Below, piece by piece: positions 55,600 through 64,000 of a stretch of DNA of 64,000 nt (positions are counted from its first letter, which is position 1; every line of letters begins with the position of its first letter). Made by a program: the position numbers and the translations under genes. This DNA comes from Pararge aegeria (taxonomy: Eukaryota; Arthropoda; Insecta; Lepidoptera; Nymphalidae), in NCBI RefSeq assembly GCF_905163445.1, contig NC_053201.1:506001-570000 (forward strand), given 5' to 3'. The notes below the pieces were generated by a model, which searched no databases, had not been told where the DNA came from, and saw only the letters and a list, made by a program, of their open reading frames with translations.

Positions 55600-55880
55600 T
55601 GAGAAGCGTCCTCCGTGATACTACTATCAACTTGAGACAACGTGAGCATTCTGATGTGATATTCCATCAACACGCACGAAACGTTTTTTATCCACGTTTC
55701 TGATACGTACCGCTAGGATGTGGAACGCCCTCCCGGCAACTGTGTTTCCTGCCACGTATAACTTGAGGTATCAAGGCAAGAGTGAATAGGCTTTTTCTAC
55801 GCAAGCGTGCTCCAACCTAGACCTCATCATTGCTTTCTAACGGGAATGATTGTCGTCAAGCGCTGGCCTATCGTTATTAA
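55600..55880 (+). pseudogene. LINE reverse transcriptase C-terminal fragment (CR1-like tail)
   Basis: With frame breaks it reads FIHVSDTYR, then RMWNALPATVFPATYNL, a pattern (R-WN-LP-TVFP) found near the C-terminus of some LINE proteins. The family assignment is tentative. Confidence 0.5.
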
Positions 55881-56104
55881 AAAAAAAATCTACGCTCACT
55901 AACCTATAGCGGTCTCCACATTACAGAACCAGATGGCGCTACAAAAATCCTGCATCGCGCTAGCGAAGTGTTCACGAAGAATGCCTATATATACATTTTC
56001 CAAAAATGAATGTTCGGACCTCGGTCCCCGAGCACGATCACCCGCTCGGAAGAAGATCTTCCTATTGTTACGGTCGAGCGTATAGCTCCCGTACACACGA
56101 CGAA

Positions 56105-56376
56105 GACGGCCGATTGGCGCAGTTTGCAGCGACCCTGCTTTCTGAGTCCAAAGCCGTAGGTTCGATTCCCACAACTGGAAAATGTTTGTGTGATGAGCAT
56201 GAATGTTTTTCAGTGCCTGGGTGTTTATATGTACATTCTAAGTATTAATGTATCTTATTCATAAAAATATTGATCAGTCATCTTAGTACCCATAACGCCA
56301 CATACCCAAAAAGCTACGCTTATTTTGGGGCTAGGTGGCGATGTGTGTATTGTCGTAGTATATTTATTTATTTAAA
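56105..56376 (+). mobile_element. SINE family A, full length
   Basis: GACGGCCGATTGGCGCAGTTTG head, B-box GTAGGTTCGATTCCCAC, full body with an 8-base insertion (ACCCAAAA) near 56303, (TTTA) tail. Confidence 0.9.
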
Positions 56377-56549
56377 CCCATCTGCCCAATGTAGTAATTA
56401 TGGGCAAACCATCCCATTGGTAGAAGCAATTATGGCATCGTGTTCTGCAACAGCCTTGTTTGTATATTAGCTGATAGGTTCGCCTACGCTCAAGAGGCCC
56501 TGGATTTGATTTTACGTGTCGGACTATCAAATGTTATATTTTACTATGA

Positions 56550-56690
56550 TCTTCAGCCTAGTAACGTCCCACTGAGCAGCGGCTTCTTTGTTACAGAAAG
56601 GAGAGTTTGAGACCCACCACGTCGCTCAAAAGCGAGCTGGTGGGCTTTAACGGTAAGTATTATTATCATGTTAGTGACAATATGCCTCAG
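56550..56690 (-). repeat. Dispersed repeat family P, reverse
   Basis: AACGTCCCACTGAGCAGCGG, GACCCACCACGTCGCTC, AGCTGGTGGGCTTTAACGG, with TTATTATCATG at one end. Confidence 0.65.
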
Positions 56691-56711
56691 TGGGTTTAGT
56701 AGTATAGTAGT

Positions 56712-56913
56712 AGGTGATAGCCAAGTGGGTAGGACTTCGACTTTCCTTTCCGGGGGCCCAAGTTCGAATCCCAGCCAGCACCTCTATCTTTTCAAGTTAT
56801 GTGCGTTTGTCAAGCAATAACACAAAAATATTACTTGCGCCAACCGTGAAGCAAAAGCAAAACATCGTGAGGAAACCTGCATGCCTGAGAGTTCTCCATA
56901 ATGTACTCAAAGG
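56712..56913 (+). mobile_element. SINE family B, left part (split by RTE-like LINE)
   Basis: The best-preserved head of the family: GGTGATAGCCAAGTGGGTAGG, B-box AAGTTCGAATCCCAGCC, then GCGCCAACCGTGAAGC and GAGGAAACCTGCATGCC. It resumes at 57307. Confidence 0.88.
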
Positions 56914-57306
56914 TTAGCGACCATACCATAGTCGCTAACCTCATAAGAAGGCTCAGAGTCACTCAGCGGGCGATGGAGAGAGCTATGCTCGGAGTATCTC
57001 TACGTGATAAAATCAGAAATGTGGAGATCCGTAGCAGAACCAGAGTTACCGACATAGCTCAACGAGTCGCGAAGCTGAAGTGGCAATGGGGGATTGAGGG
57101 ATGGACGTTGGGGTCCCAAGGTGCTGGAATGGCACCCCGCACTGGTAAACGCAGCGTTGGTCGACCCCCGACCTTGGACGGACGACATTAGGCGCGTCGC
57201 AGGTAGCCGCTGGATTCAAGCGGCACAAAACCGTGGAATTAGGAACTCCCTACAAGAGACCTATGTCCAGCAGTGGACTTCATCGGTTGATTTGATGATG
57301 ATGATG
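56914..57306 (+). mobile_element. RTE-like LINE 3' end inserted in SINE B, with 9-bp target duplication
   Basis: It encodes, with breaks, LRRLRVTQRAMERAMLGVSL, RTRVTDIAQRVAKLKWQW, then GKRSVGRPPT and, in another frame, RRVAGSRWIQAAQNRGI, ending ETYVQQWTS and a (GATGAT) tail. ACTCAAAGG at 56905-56913 and 57307-57315 is an exact duplication. A GGTTAGCGAC/GTCGCTAACC hairpin (56912-56940) marks its 5' end. A deletion near 57080-57095 shifts the frame. Confidence 0.92.
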
Positions 57307-57315
57307 ACTCAAAGG

Positions 57316-57395
57316 TGCGTGGAGTCCACCAATCTGCACTGGACCAGCGAGGTGGACAAAGGCCTTAATTACTTATCATCGTGTAGTAGAGCTTT
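57316..57395 (+). mobile_element. SINE family B, right part of the split copy
   Basis: TGCGTGGAGTCCACCAATCTG, CACTGGACCAGCGAGGTGG and GGCCTTAATTACTTATCATCG complete the body interrupted at 56913. Confidence 0.85.
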
Positions 57396-57454
57396 TTGTG
57401 ACAGAGATTGTCCGGAGAAGTAATATCACCATGCTTATCAATGCAGCCAAGCAG

Positions 57455-57575
57455 CATTGTTGTAATTCCCGTGTGAAGGGCGAAGGGCGTGGTTGCCGGT
57501 GTAATTTCAGGTACATGAGGCTTATCACCTACGCTTCAGGGTGATGGACACTGGACGGCATTTCGTAGGATGTGT
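57455..57575 (+). repeat. Dispersed repeat related to 7180-7320
   Basis: GAAGGGCGTGGTTGCCGGTG, ACATGAGGCTTATCACC, GCTTCAGGGTGATGGAC. Confidence 0.55.
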
Positions 57576-57582
57576 TCTTTGT

Positions 57583-58200
57583 ATGAATCCCTCCGTGAGA
57601 AGTTTAAAGAAATAGTTATACTTACTGTAGCTTCAAAATATATTTATAATAATATAGTATTTGTAAGACAACATATTACATACAACATACATATAACATA
57701 TTGATAACAAATTAGACTTTTTAAACAAAAAGTGGATATAAACAGTCGACTTACAAGAAATGGTCATTAAATAGTGACATCTGCATATCGTCTGCGAAAG
57801 GTACAGAAGTCATTTGTGAGATTGAGTATACGCTTTTATAATATGATTCCTAAGGTAATTTTGGACCTACCAATGCATAATTTTAAAGAATATGTGAAAA
57901 CACATTTATTACAGCGAGGTTATTGTTTCTATACAATTGATGAATTTCTTAATGACATGGTTGCTTGGAGCATCCGGCTCCGCCTTCATCTCTCACAAGA
58001 TGGAAAAATGAATGTTCAAATGTAAATTGTTGATGTTGGAAAAGAGCAACTGCTGAGTTTCTTGCCGGCTTCTTCTCGCTAGAATCTGCCTTCCGAACCG
58101 GTGGTAGAGGAGGTGGTCTCTACAAACAGACAGACTTGACGTTTCAAAAGTGCTTATATTAGGCCTACTTGAAATAAATGAATTTGTGAATTTTGAATTA
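57583..58200 (+). mobile_element. Jockey-like LINE family K, 5'-truncated with coding remnant
   Basis: Reverse transcriptase C-terminus in pieces: SLREKFKEIVILTVASKYIYNN (57590-57660), then FVRLSIRFYNMIPKVILDLP and GYCFYTIDEFLNDMVAW (57774-58025). The full tail follows: CTGCTGAGTTTCTTGCCGGC, GGTGGTAG, CAGACTTGACGTTTCAAAAG, TACTTGAAATAAATGAATTTG. The peptide parallels the other jockey-like group (IRFYN, DY-ND-KAW). It is the reference for the UTR-only family K copies. Confidence 0.88.
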
Positions 58201-58697
58201 TGTTCTGCGAGGTCTTGCTCTGTTTATATGTGATGGTTTTCCACCTACCAACTGGACCTTCTGCTTGGCCCATCCATTATTACTGTAATAAAGATACTAA
58301 AAATATTATCCACGCACACAAACGTGAAATACCAGCTGTAAACAACAGTCGTTGTGTGATATGTCAATCAATCAATCGAAAGATAAAGCGGTGCATTTTT
58401 ACAATCGCAATCAAAATCATTACAGGCGGACGAATTTATTGAAATTGATGCATTTGGTTGTAAACCGATATCGCAATAAACACTCAGTACTCGCGGCTTT
58501 ACTACTGGAGATGTGTTACGTGTCCGTCCGTACGCTTCGTTGTCTGATGATTACTTTTAATGTGATAGTATTTTGATGACGGCGTTCTTTTTTTTATTTG
58601 TTAGGCAATAAGGTCCATAAAACACATGAATATATTACACACTAAACAAAACGAAAACATTATTAAATAATGAAAACAATATAATTATACACTACAT
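58201..58697. other. No recognised gene
   Basis: Open frames at 58200-58576 lack motifs. Otherwise AT-rich. Confidence 0.3.
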
Positions 58698-58957
58698 GAC
58701 AGCCGGTTGGCGCAGTGGGCAGCGACCCTGATTTCTGAGTCCAAGGCCGTGGGTTCAATTCCTACAACTGGACAATATTTGTATGATGAACATGAATGTT
58801 TTTCAGTGTCTGGGTGTTTATATATTATATTATAAGTATTTATGTATGTTATTTATAAAAATTATTCATCAGTTATCTTAGTACCCATAACACACGCTTA
58901 CTTTGGGACTAGATGGCAAAGTGTGTATTGTCGTAGTTTATTTATTATTATTTATTC
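58698..58957 (+). mobile_element. SINE family A, full length
   Basis: GACAGCCGGTTGGCGCAGTG head, B-box GTGGGTTCAATTCCTAC, GATGAACATGAATGTTTTTC, TTAGTACCCATAACAC, TTTGGGACTAGATGGC, TTTA-rich tail. Confidence 0.9.
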
Positions 58958-59052
58958 AACTTGTACTTTAATTAGTAAGTAACATTAAGTAGTACATAAT
59001 TCACTGTAGTTGTATGAGTTAAGTATAGGAAAGTTATAAGGCTTAAATAAAG

Positions 59053-59092
59053 TTCTGTTATTATTTAAATAATCGTTTAAATAATAACAGAA
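59053..59092. repeat. 17-bp perfect inverted repeat, AT-rich
   Basis: TTCTGTTATTATTTAAA (59053-59069) and mirror TTTAAATAATAACAGAA (59076-59092), 6-base loop. Confidence 0.88.
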
Positions 59093-59184
59093 ATTAGTTC
59101 TTAAACTTTAAAGGGTTAAGTTTAAGCAAAGGTAACAAGTAACATCAAACGTTATGCTTGTATGGTGAATATTGATTGGCAGTA

Positions 59185-59300
59185 AAGCGAGGCAGGGCGC
59201 GACTGTCGAGGTGCAATAATCAGCATAATTGACAATTAGCACGCACTCGCGAGGCGGACGGGCTGGCGGACGGCAGCTACATAATTACCGCACTATATTA
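59185..59300. promoter_or_regulatory. GC-richer unique block
   Basis: AAGCGAGGCAGGGCGCGACTG, GCACGCACTCGCGAGGCGG with TAATTGACAATTAGC homeodomain-type cores. Repeat-free. Regulatory role is speculative. Confidence 0.2.
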
Positions 59301-59508
59301 TGAACTGAACAGCCACCTATAATATATCTATAAAATGCTGTTTTTATCTGTTTCGCACAAACGAAGAATTTAACCGACATAAGTCAACTGTCAGGTTAAC
59401 TGCTTCGTTGTTTAACTAGTGGTTACATGAACAACTATACGAATAATTAGATCCTAGATTCAATTCCTGGATCAGCACAGTTCTGTTAAAAACCTGTACC
59501 AGACCGGG

Positions 59509-59675
59509 AGGGTGATTACGTGTCTCGTGATAGCAATGCGACAGGCGTAAATCTTGCAATCACTGCTGTTAAACGTCACTTTTGTTTATTTATTGTATGG
59601 AAAAGTGACGTTTGACAGCAGTGATTGCAAGATTTACGCCTGTCGCATTGCTATCGCGAGGTACGTAATCACCCT
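59509..59675. mobile_element. Foldback element with about 75-bp inverted arms
   Basis: Left arm 59509-59583 (AGGGTGATTACG... to ...CGTCACTTTT) and right arm 59601-59675 (AAAAGTGACG... to ...CGTAATCACCCT) pair almost completely, with only a few mismatches, around a 17-base AT-rich loop. It has no coding capacity. It could be a MITE or one inverted duplication. Confidence 0.88.
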
Positions 59676-60214
59676 GCGGGGTAGGGAAACTGGTGATATC
59701 CAACTCAGCACAGATAGAGTAAAAGAAAATAAAATATTAATTTTCATCCACCGAGATACTGAATAGTTCTCCAGTGTCTCGAATAGGACGTTAATAAAGC
59801 CAATTACAATCAAACCGGACTACTTATTTTGCGTATACTCTGTACAAAAGTACCCAACCAGTTCGTTGATTTATTGGGAAAACTTCGTAGTTTCCTAACC
59901 TCGTTAATTATAAAACTTTATTTGATCTACTTATATCAATTAGATACTATTGTAAATATTGCCAGTTACGATTTAAACGTGTAATAAATTAGATTTATTA
60001 CTAAAAGTTTAGATTATAAGTTATTTGTTTATTTACATAACCGCGTCACCTGCCTCTCAATCAAAATGTTAAACTTAATTAATTGTCTCATTAACGAGTT
60101 GTCATACGTTATGGTGTAAGATGTAAACGTTCAGCTACTACTGTACAGCTTGTAGTACAGGCTGGAGCGATTATTTAGCTCTAATAGCACTTTTAGTTGT
60201 TTGGCTAAGTACTG
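59676..60214. other. No recognised gene
   Basis: AT-rich; nothing recognised. A short CTGTACAGCTTGTAGTACAG motif lies near 60142. Confidence 0.35.
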
Positions 60215-60325
60215 CCGTCATGCTTATTTATTGCTGTATTCCGGCCTTGCCCTGCAATGCGTTGCTCTGTTTATAGGGGACAGGCTTCACTTAACATCAG
60301 GTGGACCATCTGCTTAGTAATTTTT
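60215..60325 (+). repeat. Dispersed repeat fragment (GATGGTAAGTGG type)
   Basis: ATTGCTGTATTCCGGCC, TTGCTCTGTTTATAGGGG, TAACATCAGGTGGACCATCTGC, mirrored at 13640-13735. Confidence 0.55.
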
Positions 60326-60342
60326 TTATTTTTTTTTTAATA

Positions 60343-60592
60343 TAAATAAATATACTACGACAATACACACATCGTCATCTAGCCCCAAAGTAAGTGTAGC
60401 TTGTGTTATGGGTACTGAGATAGCTGATGAATATTTTTTTATGAATAAATACTTATAATATACAGATAAGCACCCAGACACTGAAAAACATTTATGTTCA
60501 TCACACAAACATTTTCCAGTTGTGGGAATCGAACCCACGGCCTTGGACTCAGAAAGCAGGGTCGCTGCCCACTGCCACGCCACTCGGCCGTC
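60343..60592 (-). mobile_element. SINE family A, full length, reverse
   Basis: Minus strand: GACGGCCGAGTGGCGTGGCAG head, B-box GTGGGTTCGATTCCCAC, GATGAACATAAATGTTTTTC, TTTGGGGCTAGATGACGATG, TTTA tail. Confidence 0.9.
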
Positions 60593-61409
60593 TTGTAATT
60601 ATAGCGGGATAGCTCCAACATGGTTCTGAAGATGATCGCGGCTAGACTGGACTGTCATTACCTCCGGAATTGCTGTGATAGAAACGTCCAAACCAACGCC
60701 GCAGAGACAGGATTATTCTTATTTATTTTATTTTTTTAGATTCTGTTATTTAATTAAAATTTTGATTTGGTTTATTTAATTCAATTTAATTTAATTTCTA
60801 AATTTATTTATTTATTTGAATTATATTTCATTTAATTTGTAAATTGTTTAATTGATTTACAATGTTTATGGGCAAAGCCTGAAATAAATGATTATTGTCA
60901 TTAATACTGTATAAAAAACAAAACAAAATAGTTTTAACTGTATGCTGCATTTATTAATTTAATAGTACATCCAAGTGTAGAAACAACGTAACGGCCATAT
61001 AGGTATAACATTTATCCATTTTGGCGGCTAAGAGGCAAAGATTTTTTTATTTCTTTTTATTGTAAGGACGCTTCGGTCTAAAAGATTAAGATACTTTTTA
61101 TAGCGGAAAAGCATCAGGATAACGTTTCACGGGGATTTAAAAATATAGTTTTTGTTAACTATGTGAGATTTCACAGCTATGCAGATCTTGGTGAAATTAT
61201 AACTTGCATCCTGTAGGATAGGATTCTTTGTATCCTAGGAATATAGGACCAGAAAAACCAGATACCTGACTTCTTAGGGGAGTAATCAGTTTCGTGATTT
61301 CTACCCACTGAAAGACCTTAGTGGCCCTCAGCACATATTATGTGGTTTCGTTATCTTAAATATGATACCCCTTATAAGAGGTAGATATATGAGCTTAACA
61401 CAGAATTAA
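60593..61409. other. No recognised gene
   Basis: AT-rich with TTTATTTAATTTAATTT-type low complexity at 60720-60850. Confidence 0.35.
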
Positions 61410-61650
61410 GAAAATAGAGAATTCATTTATTTCAAGTAGGCCTAGTTCATAAAAAATTTTGAGACGTCAAGTCGTCTGTTTGTAGTGACTCTACTAACGA
61501 TTGGGAAGACGGATTCTACCGGGAAGAGTCGGTTAGATTCTGAGCAGATTGATCTGTTTTACAGTTTACAATCTTTAGAATATTTCTATTTTGTTAGAAA
61601 TGAGAGCGGGGCGGCCTGTTTCCAAACAGCCTTGTCGTTAAGTGACTCTA
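61410..61650 (-). mobile_element. LINE family K, 3' part, diverged
   Basis: GAATTCATTTATTTCAAGTAGG, TTTGAGACGTCAAGTCG, GTAGTGACTCTACTAACG, GAAATGAGAGCGGGGCGG. The open frame at 61485-61871 reads through it in a non-coding sense. Confidence 0.75.
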
Positions 61651-61745
61651 ACAGACAAGCCCGCTTCCATCTTACACTGCATCATCACATGCCACCAGGC
61701 AAGATTGCTCGAGGGCTAACTTGTAGACAAGTAAATAAACTTTCG
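61651..61745 (+). mobile_element. SINE family C tail fragment
   Basis: AAGCCCGCTTCCATCTTACAC, TGCATCATCACATGCCACC, GAGGGCTAACTTGTAGACAAG matches the family C 3' end at 33480-33545. Confidence 0.6.
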
Positions 61746-62078
61746 CTCTTCAAAGTTTATTGCCCGCGCAATCTACAAATGTGCTATTTTGGGCACATTT
61801 GCGCACCGCTGCGATTAAAGGTGGTGTCGTATGATAACAAGTTTAATGACCGACGTAGATTAATGGTTTGATTAAGAAGGTATACCTAACTATTAAAAAA
61901 ATGCGACATTCGTCATAAAAAACACCATTAAAAGTGAAATAGTCGAACCGAGACCACCTTGCAGGTCGTGATAATGTTATACTGACATTTCGTTTATTGT
62001 TCAAAAAATTGGTTACCTGTTAGCTCCTAAGTTCGATTCCCACTATCAGCATATTAACGACATGTTACTGGTCACAGC

Positions 62079-62177
62079 GGTGATAGCCCAGTGGGTAGGA
62101 ACTCGACTACACTTTCGGGGGGCCGAGTTCGAATCCCAGCACGCACCTCCAACTTTCCAAAGTTATGTGCGTTTTAA
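62079..62177 (+). mobile_element. SINE family B, left part (split by SINE A)
   Basis: GCGGTGATAGCCCAGTGGGTAGG, GAGTTCGAATCCCAGCACG and AAGTTATGTGCGTTTTAAG give a nearly consensus head. It resumes after the SINE A at 62455. Confidence 0.9.
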
Positions 62178-62185
62178 GTAATATA

Positions 62186-62446
62186 TATATATATACTACT
62201 ACCACAATACACACAACGCCATCTAGCCCCAAAGTAAGCGTAGCTTGTGTTATGGGTACTAAGATAGCTGATGAATATTTTTTTTTTTTATGAATGAAAT
62301 ACACATAAATACTTATAATATACAGATAAACACCCAGACACTGAAAAACATTCATGTTCATCACACAAACATTTTCCAGTTGTGGGAATCGAACCCACGA
62401 CCTTGGACTCAGAAAGCAGGGTCGCTGCGCACTGCGCCACTAGGCC
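62186..62446 (-). mobile_element. SINE family A, full length, inserted in SINE B
   Basis: Minus strand: CGGCCTAGTGGCGCAGTGCGC head, B-box GTGGGTTCGATTCCCAC, full body, AT-rich tail. GTAATATA at 62178-62185 and 62447-62454 is a plausible target duplication, though its first two bases could belong to the SINE head. Confidence 0.92.
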
Positions 62447-62454
62447 GTAATATA

Positions 62455-62650
62455 AATATCACTTGCTTCAACAATATAGATGAGATGGATAGTTGCATGC
62501 CTAAGAGTTCTTGATAATGTTCTCAAATGTGATTGGTGTCTTCCAATCCGCACTAGGCCAGCGTGGTGCACTACGGCCTTAACCCCTTTTCATTCTGGGA
62601 GGAGACCCGTGCGCTTTAGGGGGGTAATGGGTTGATATGATGATGATGAC
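62455..62650 (+). mobile_element. SINE family B, right part of the split copy
   Basis: AATATCACTTGCTTCAAC, GCATGCCTAAGAGTTCTTG, CACTAGGCCAGCGTGG, TTCTGGGAGGAGACCCG and an (ATG)n tail complete the copy. It lacks the CATCGTGAGGAAACC block. Confidence 0.88.
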
Positions 62651-62749
62651 TGGTCACAGGCTTTCTCAATCTTAGAGGAGTGTGTTCACTGCGTTGTGGT
62701 TGGAGCTCGCGGCATAAGACAACATACAAAAACCGTTAACAGCTTAGAG

Positions 62750-62835
62750 CTTATATGAGAAATGAGTGCATCCGTAGAGGAACCAGAGCTACGGATATAG
62801 CTCAACCAGTTGTGAAGCTGAAGTGGTATAAGGTT
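62750..62835 (+). mobile_element. RTE-like LINE fragment
   Basis: GCATCCGTAGAGGAACCAGAG, CTACGGATATAGCTCAACC, TGAAGCTGAAGTGG matches 57020-57085. Confidence 0.65.
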
Positions 62836-62904
62836 CATAGAGGGGTCATCAATGAATGAGCGATTATCACAAGCACACCCTCAGCGTAATGCAAGCCTCC
62901 TCTA

Positions 62905-63190
62905 TCATTCAAAATTCACAATTCATTTGTTTCAAGTAGGCTTAGTTTATAACCGGACTCTACCACCGGTTCAGAAGGCAGATTCCACTGAGAAGAGCCG
63001 GCAAGAAACTAAGCAGATTGCTCTTATCCAACATCATTTTATAGTTTAACAATCCTCAGATTTTTTCTGTTTTGTGAGAGATGAGAGCGGAGTGGCCTGC
63101 CTCTAAGCAGCCTTGACGTTTAGGAATTTATCAATCGTGTATTGACGGTGTATTTGGTTAAATGTGTTTTAATAAATTGTTTAAACTGAG
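62905..63190 (-). mobile_element. LINE family K, 3' part
   Basis: AAAATTCACAATTCATTTG, CTCTACCACCGGTTCAGAAG, GCCGGCAAGAAAC, GAGAGATGAGAGCGGAG and TGTGTTTTAATAAATTG run in the same order as 51485-51815. Confidence 0.8.
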
Positions 63191-63194
63191 GTAA

Positions 63195-63425
63195 AGGTAG
63201 ATCAAATCAGAAATGAGGAGATCCGTAGAAGAACTAGAGTTACCGACATAGCTCAGCGAGTCGCGAAGCTGAAGTGGCAATGGGCGGGCACATAGCTCGG
63301 AGAACCGATGGACGTTGGGGTTTGAAGGTGCTGGAATGGCGACCCCGCACCGGTAAGCGCAGCGTAGGTTGGCCCCCAACGAGGTGGATAGATGACATCA
63401 GGCGAGTAGCTGGGAGCCGCTTTCT
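63195..63425 (+). mobile_element. RTE-like LINE C-terminal fragment
   Basis: AGATCCGTAGAAGAACTAGAG, ACCGACATAGCTCAGCGAGTC, GAAGTGGCAATGGGCGGGC, GACGTTGGGG and GAGGTGGATAGATGACATCAGG encode the LKWQWAG... RWIDDIR-type end with breaks. Confidence 0.82.
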
Positions 63426-63549
63426 CACTCCTGGTTGTTACTGAGCTATTATTAATAGAAAACCCATTATCTAACACGTTTTACCCTGGACCTCGTGACT
63501 TCTAGTTAAACATGCTTGTCACTAGACCAACGAGGCAACTTCATTAACA

Positions 63550-63660
63550 TGCTCACCCAACCACATTGGAGCAGCGTGGTGGGTACAAACGCTAAATACA
63601 TTCCTCCAATGAGAAATAAACCCTGTTCCCAGCAGTGGGACAGTAATATACTGAAGATCG
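63550..63660 (+). repeat. Dispersed repeat family P
   Basis: CACCCAACCACATTGGAGCAGC, TGGTGGGTACAAACGC, CCCAGCAGTGGGACAG. Confidence 0.65.
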
Positions 63661-64000
63661 TTATCAATATTCAGCACTCTTAAAATGTAGTAGTGAGCCG
63701 CTGTATAAACAGTTAAGTATACAAGTTAAGTTAATTATCAAATATGTATAATGAGTCTTTTTATAGTTCGCGATTTAGTATCGTACGATTATTTAACGAT
63801 TTATTTTTAAAATAAAAACTATTTTAATGTGTGTTTTAAATTATTTTTTTCTTGTTATGTCACTTTAATTGTAATAATTAAGGATATATAGACTACTACA
63901 AAAATAGTTACAAAAAAATAAATCTACTTATAGAACTCAATCCGCCACACTTTTTAGCAGTATAGAGCTTTTTTTATTAGTAGAACTCGTACGGGGAAGT
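63661..64000. other. No recognised gene
   Basis: AT-rich to the window end; nothing recognised. Confidence 0.35.

Noticed and set aside
57094..57423. 109-codon open frame
   Set aside because: It crosses the boundary between the RTE-like insertion and SINE B; a frame-shifted LINE remnant.
61485..61871. 128-codon open frame
   Set aside because: It reads through a reversed LINE family K tail and a SINE C tail; not a gene.

Overview
The window looks like nuclear DNA from a moth or butterfly. It is AT-rich and dominated by dispersed repeats of lepidopteran type: several tRNA-derived SINE families, 5'-truncated jockey-like and RTE-like LINE tails, hAT-type MITEs, helitron-like fragments and foldback elements. 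There is no bacterial-style gene packing, and I recognised no rRNA gene, functional tRNA gene or CRISPR array.

I can support one host gene. Positions 39793-39990 (+) encode the end of an NK6-class homeodomain (helix 3, starting VWFQNRRTKWRKK, then HAAEMATAKRKQ) and its acidic tail. This is the terminal exon of HGTX (Nkx6), a homeodomain transcription factor. A polypyrimidine tract and CAG acceptor lie directly upstream, at the intron position I recall for vertebrate Nkx6 genes. The earlier exons (homeodomain helices 1-2 and the N-terminal region) were not found, so 1-39792 is most simply a long HGTX intron and everything after the 3' UTR is intergenic.

The most interesting observation is at the HGTX stop codon. 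After the in-frame TGA (39988-39990) the same frame stays open for 112 more sense codons, to a TAA at 40327-40329. The coding-like composition ends at that second stop, not at the first. This points to stop-codon readthrough giving a C-terminally extended HGTX, or to a recent CGA-to-TGA change.

Layout: 1-39.8 kb is the intron, with scattered SINE/LINE/MITE copies and several GC-richer, repeat-free islands (about 10.2-10.6, 14.5-14.9, 22.2-22.5, 33.0-33.2 and 38.5-39.1 kb) that could be regulatory. One island holds a full E2F-consensus palindrome. From about 37.6 to 42.8 kb is the exon and a repeat-poor zone. From 42.8 to 64 kb is dense repeat, including nested insertions (LINE in SINE, SINE in SINE, SINE and MITE in LINE) whose target duplications can be read. 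Many perfect inverted repeats, with arms from about 10 to 75 bp, occur in or next to repeat copies, which suggests repeated snap-back or template-switch events. Repeat family names (A, B, C, K and so on) are my own working labels.
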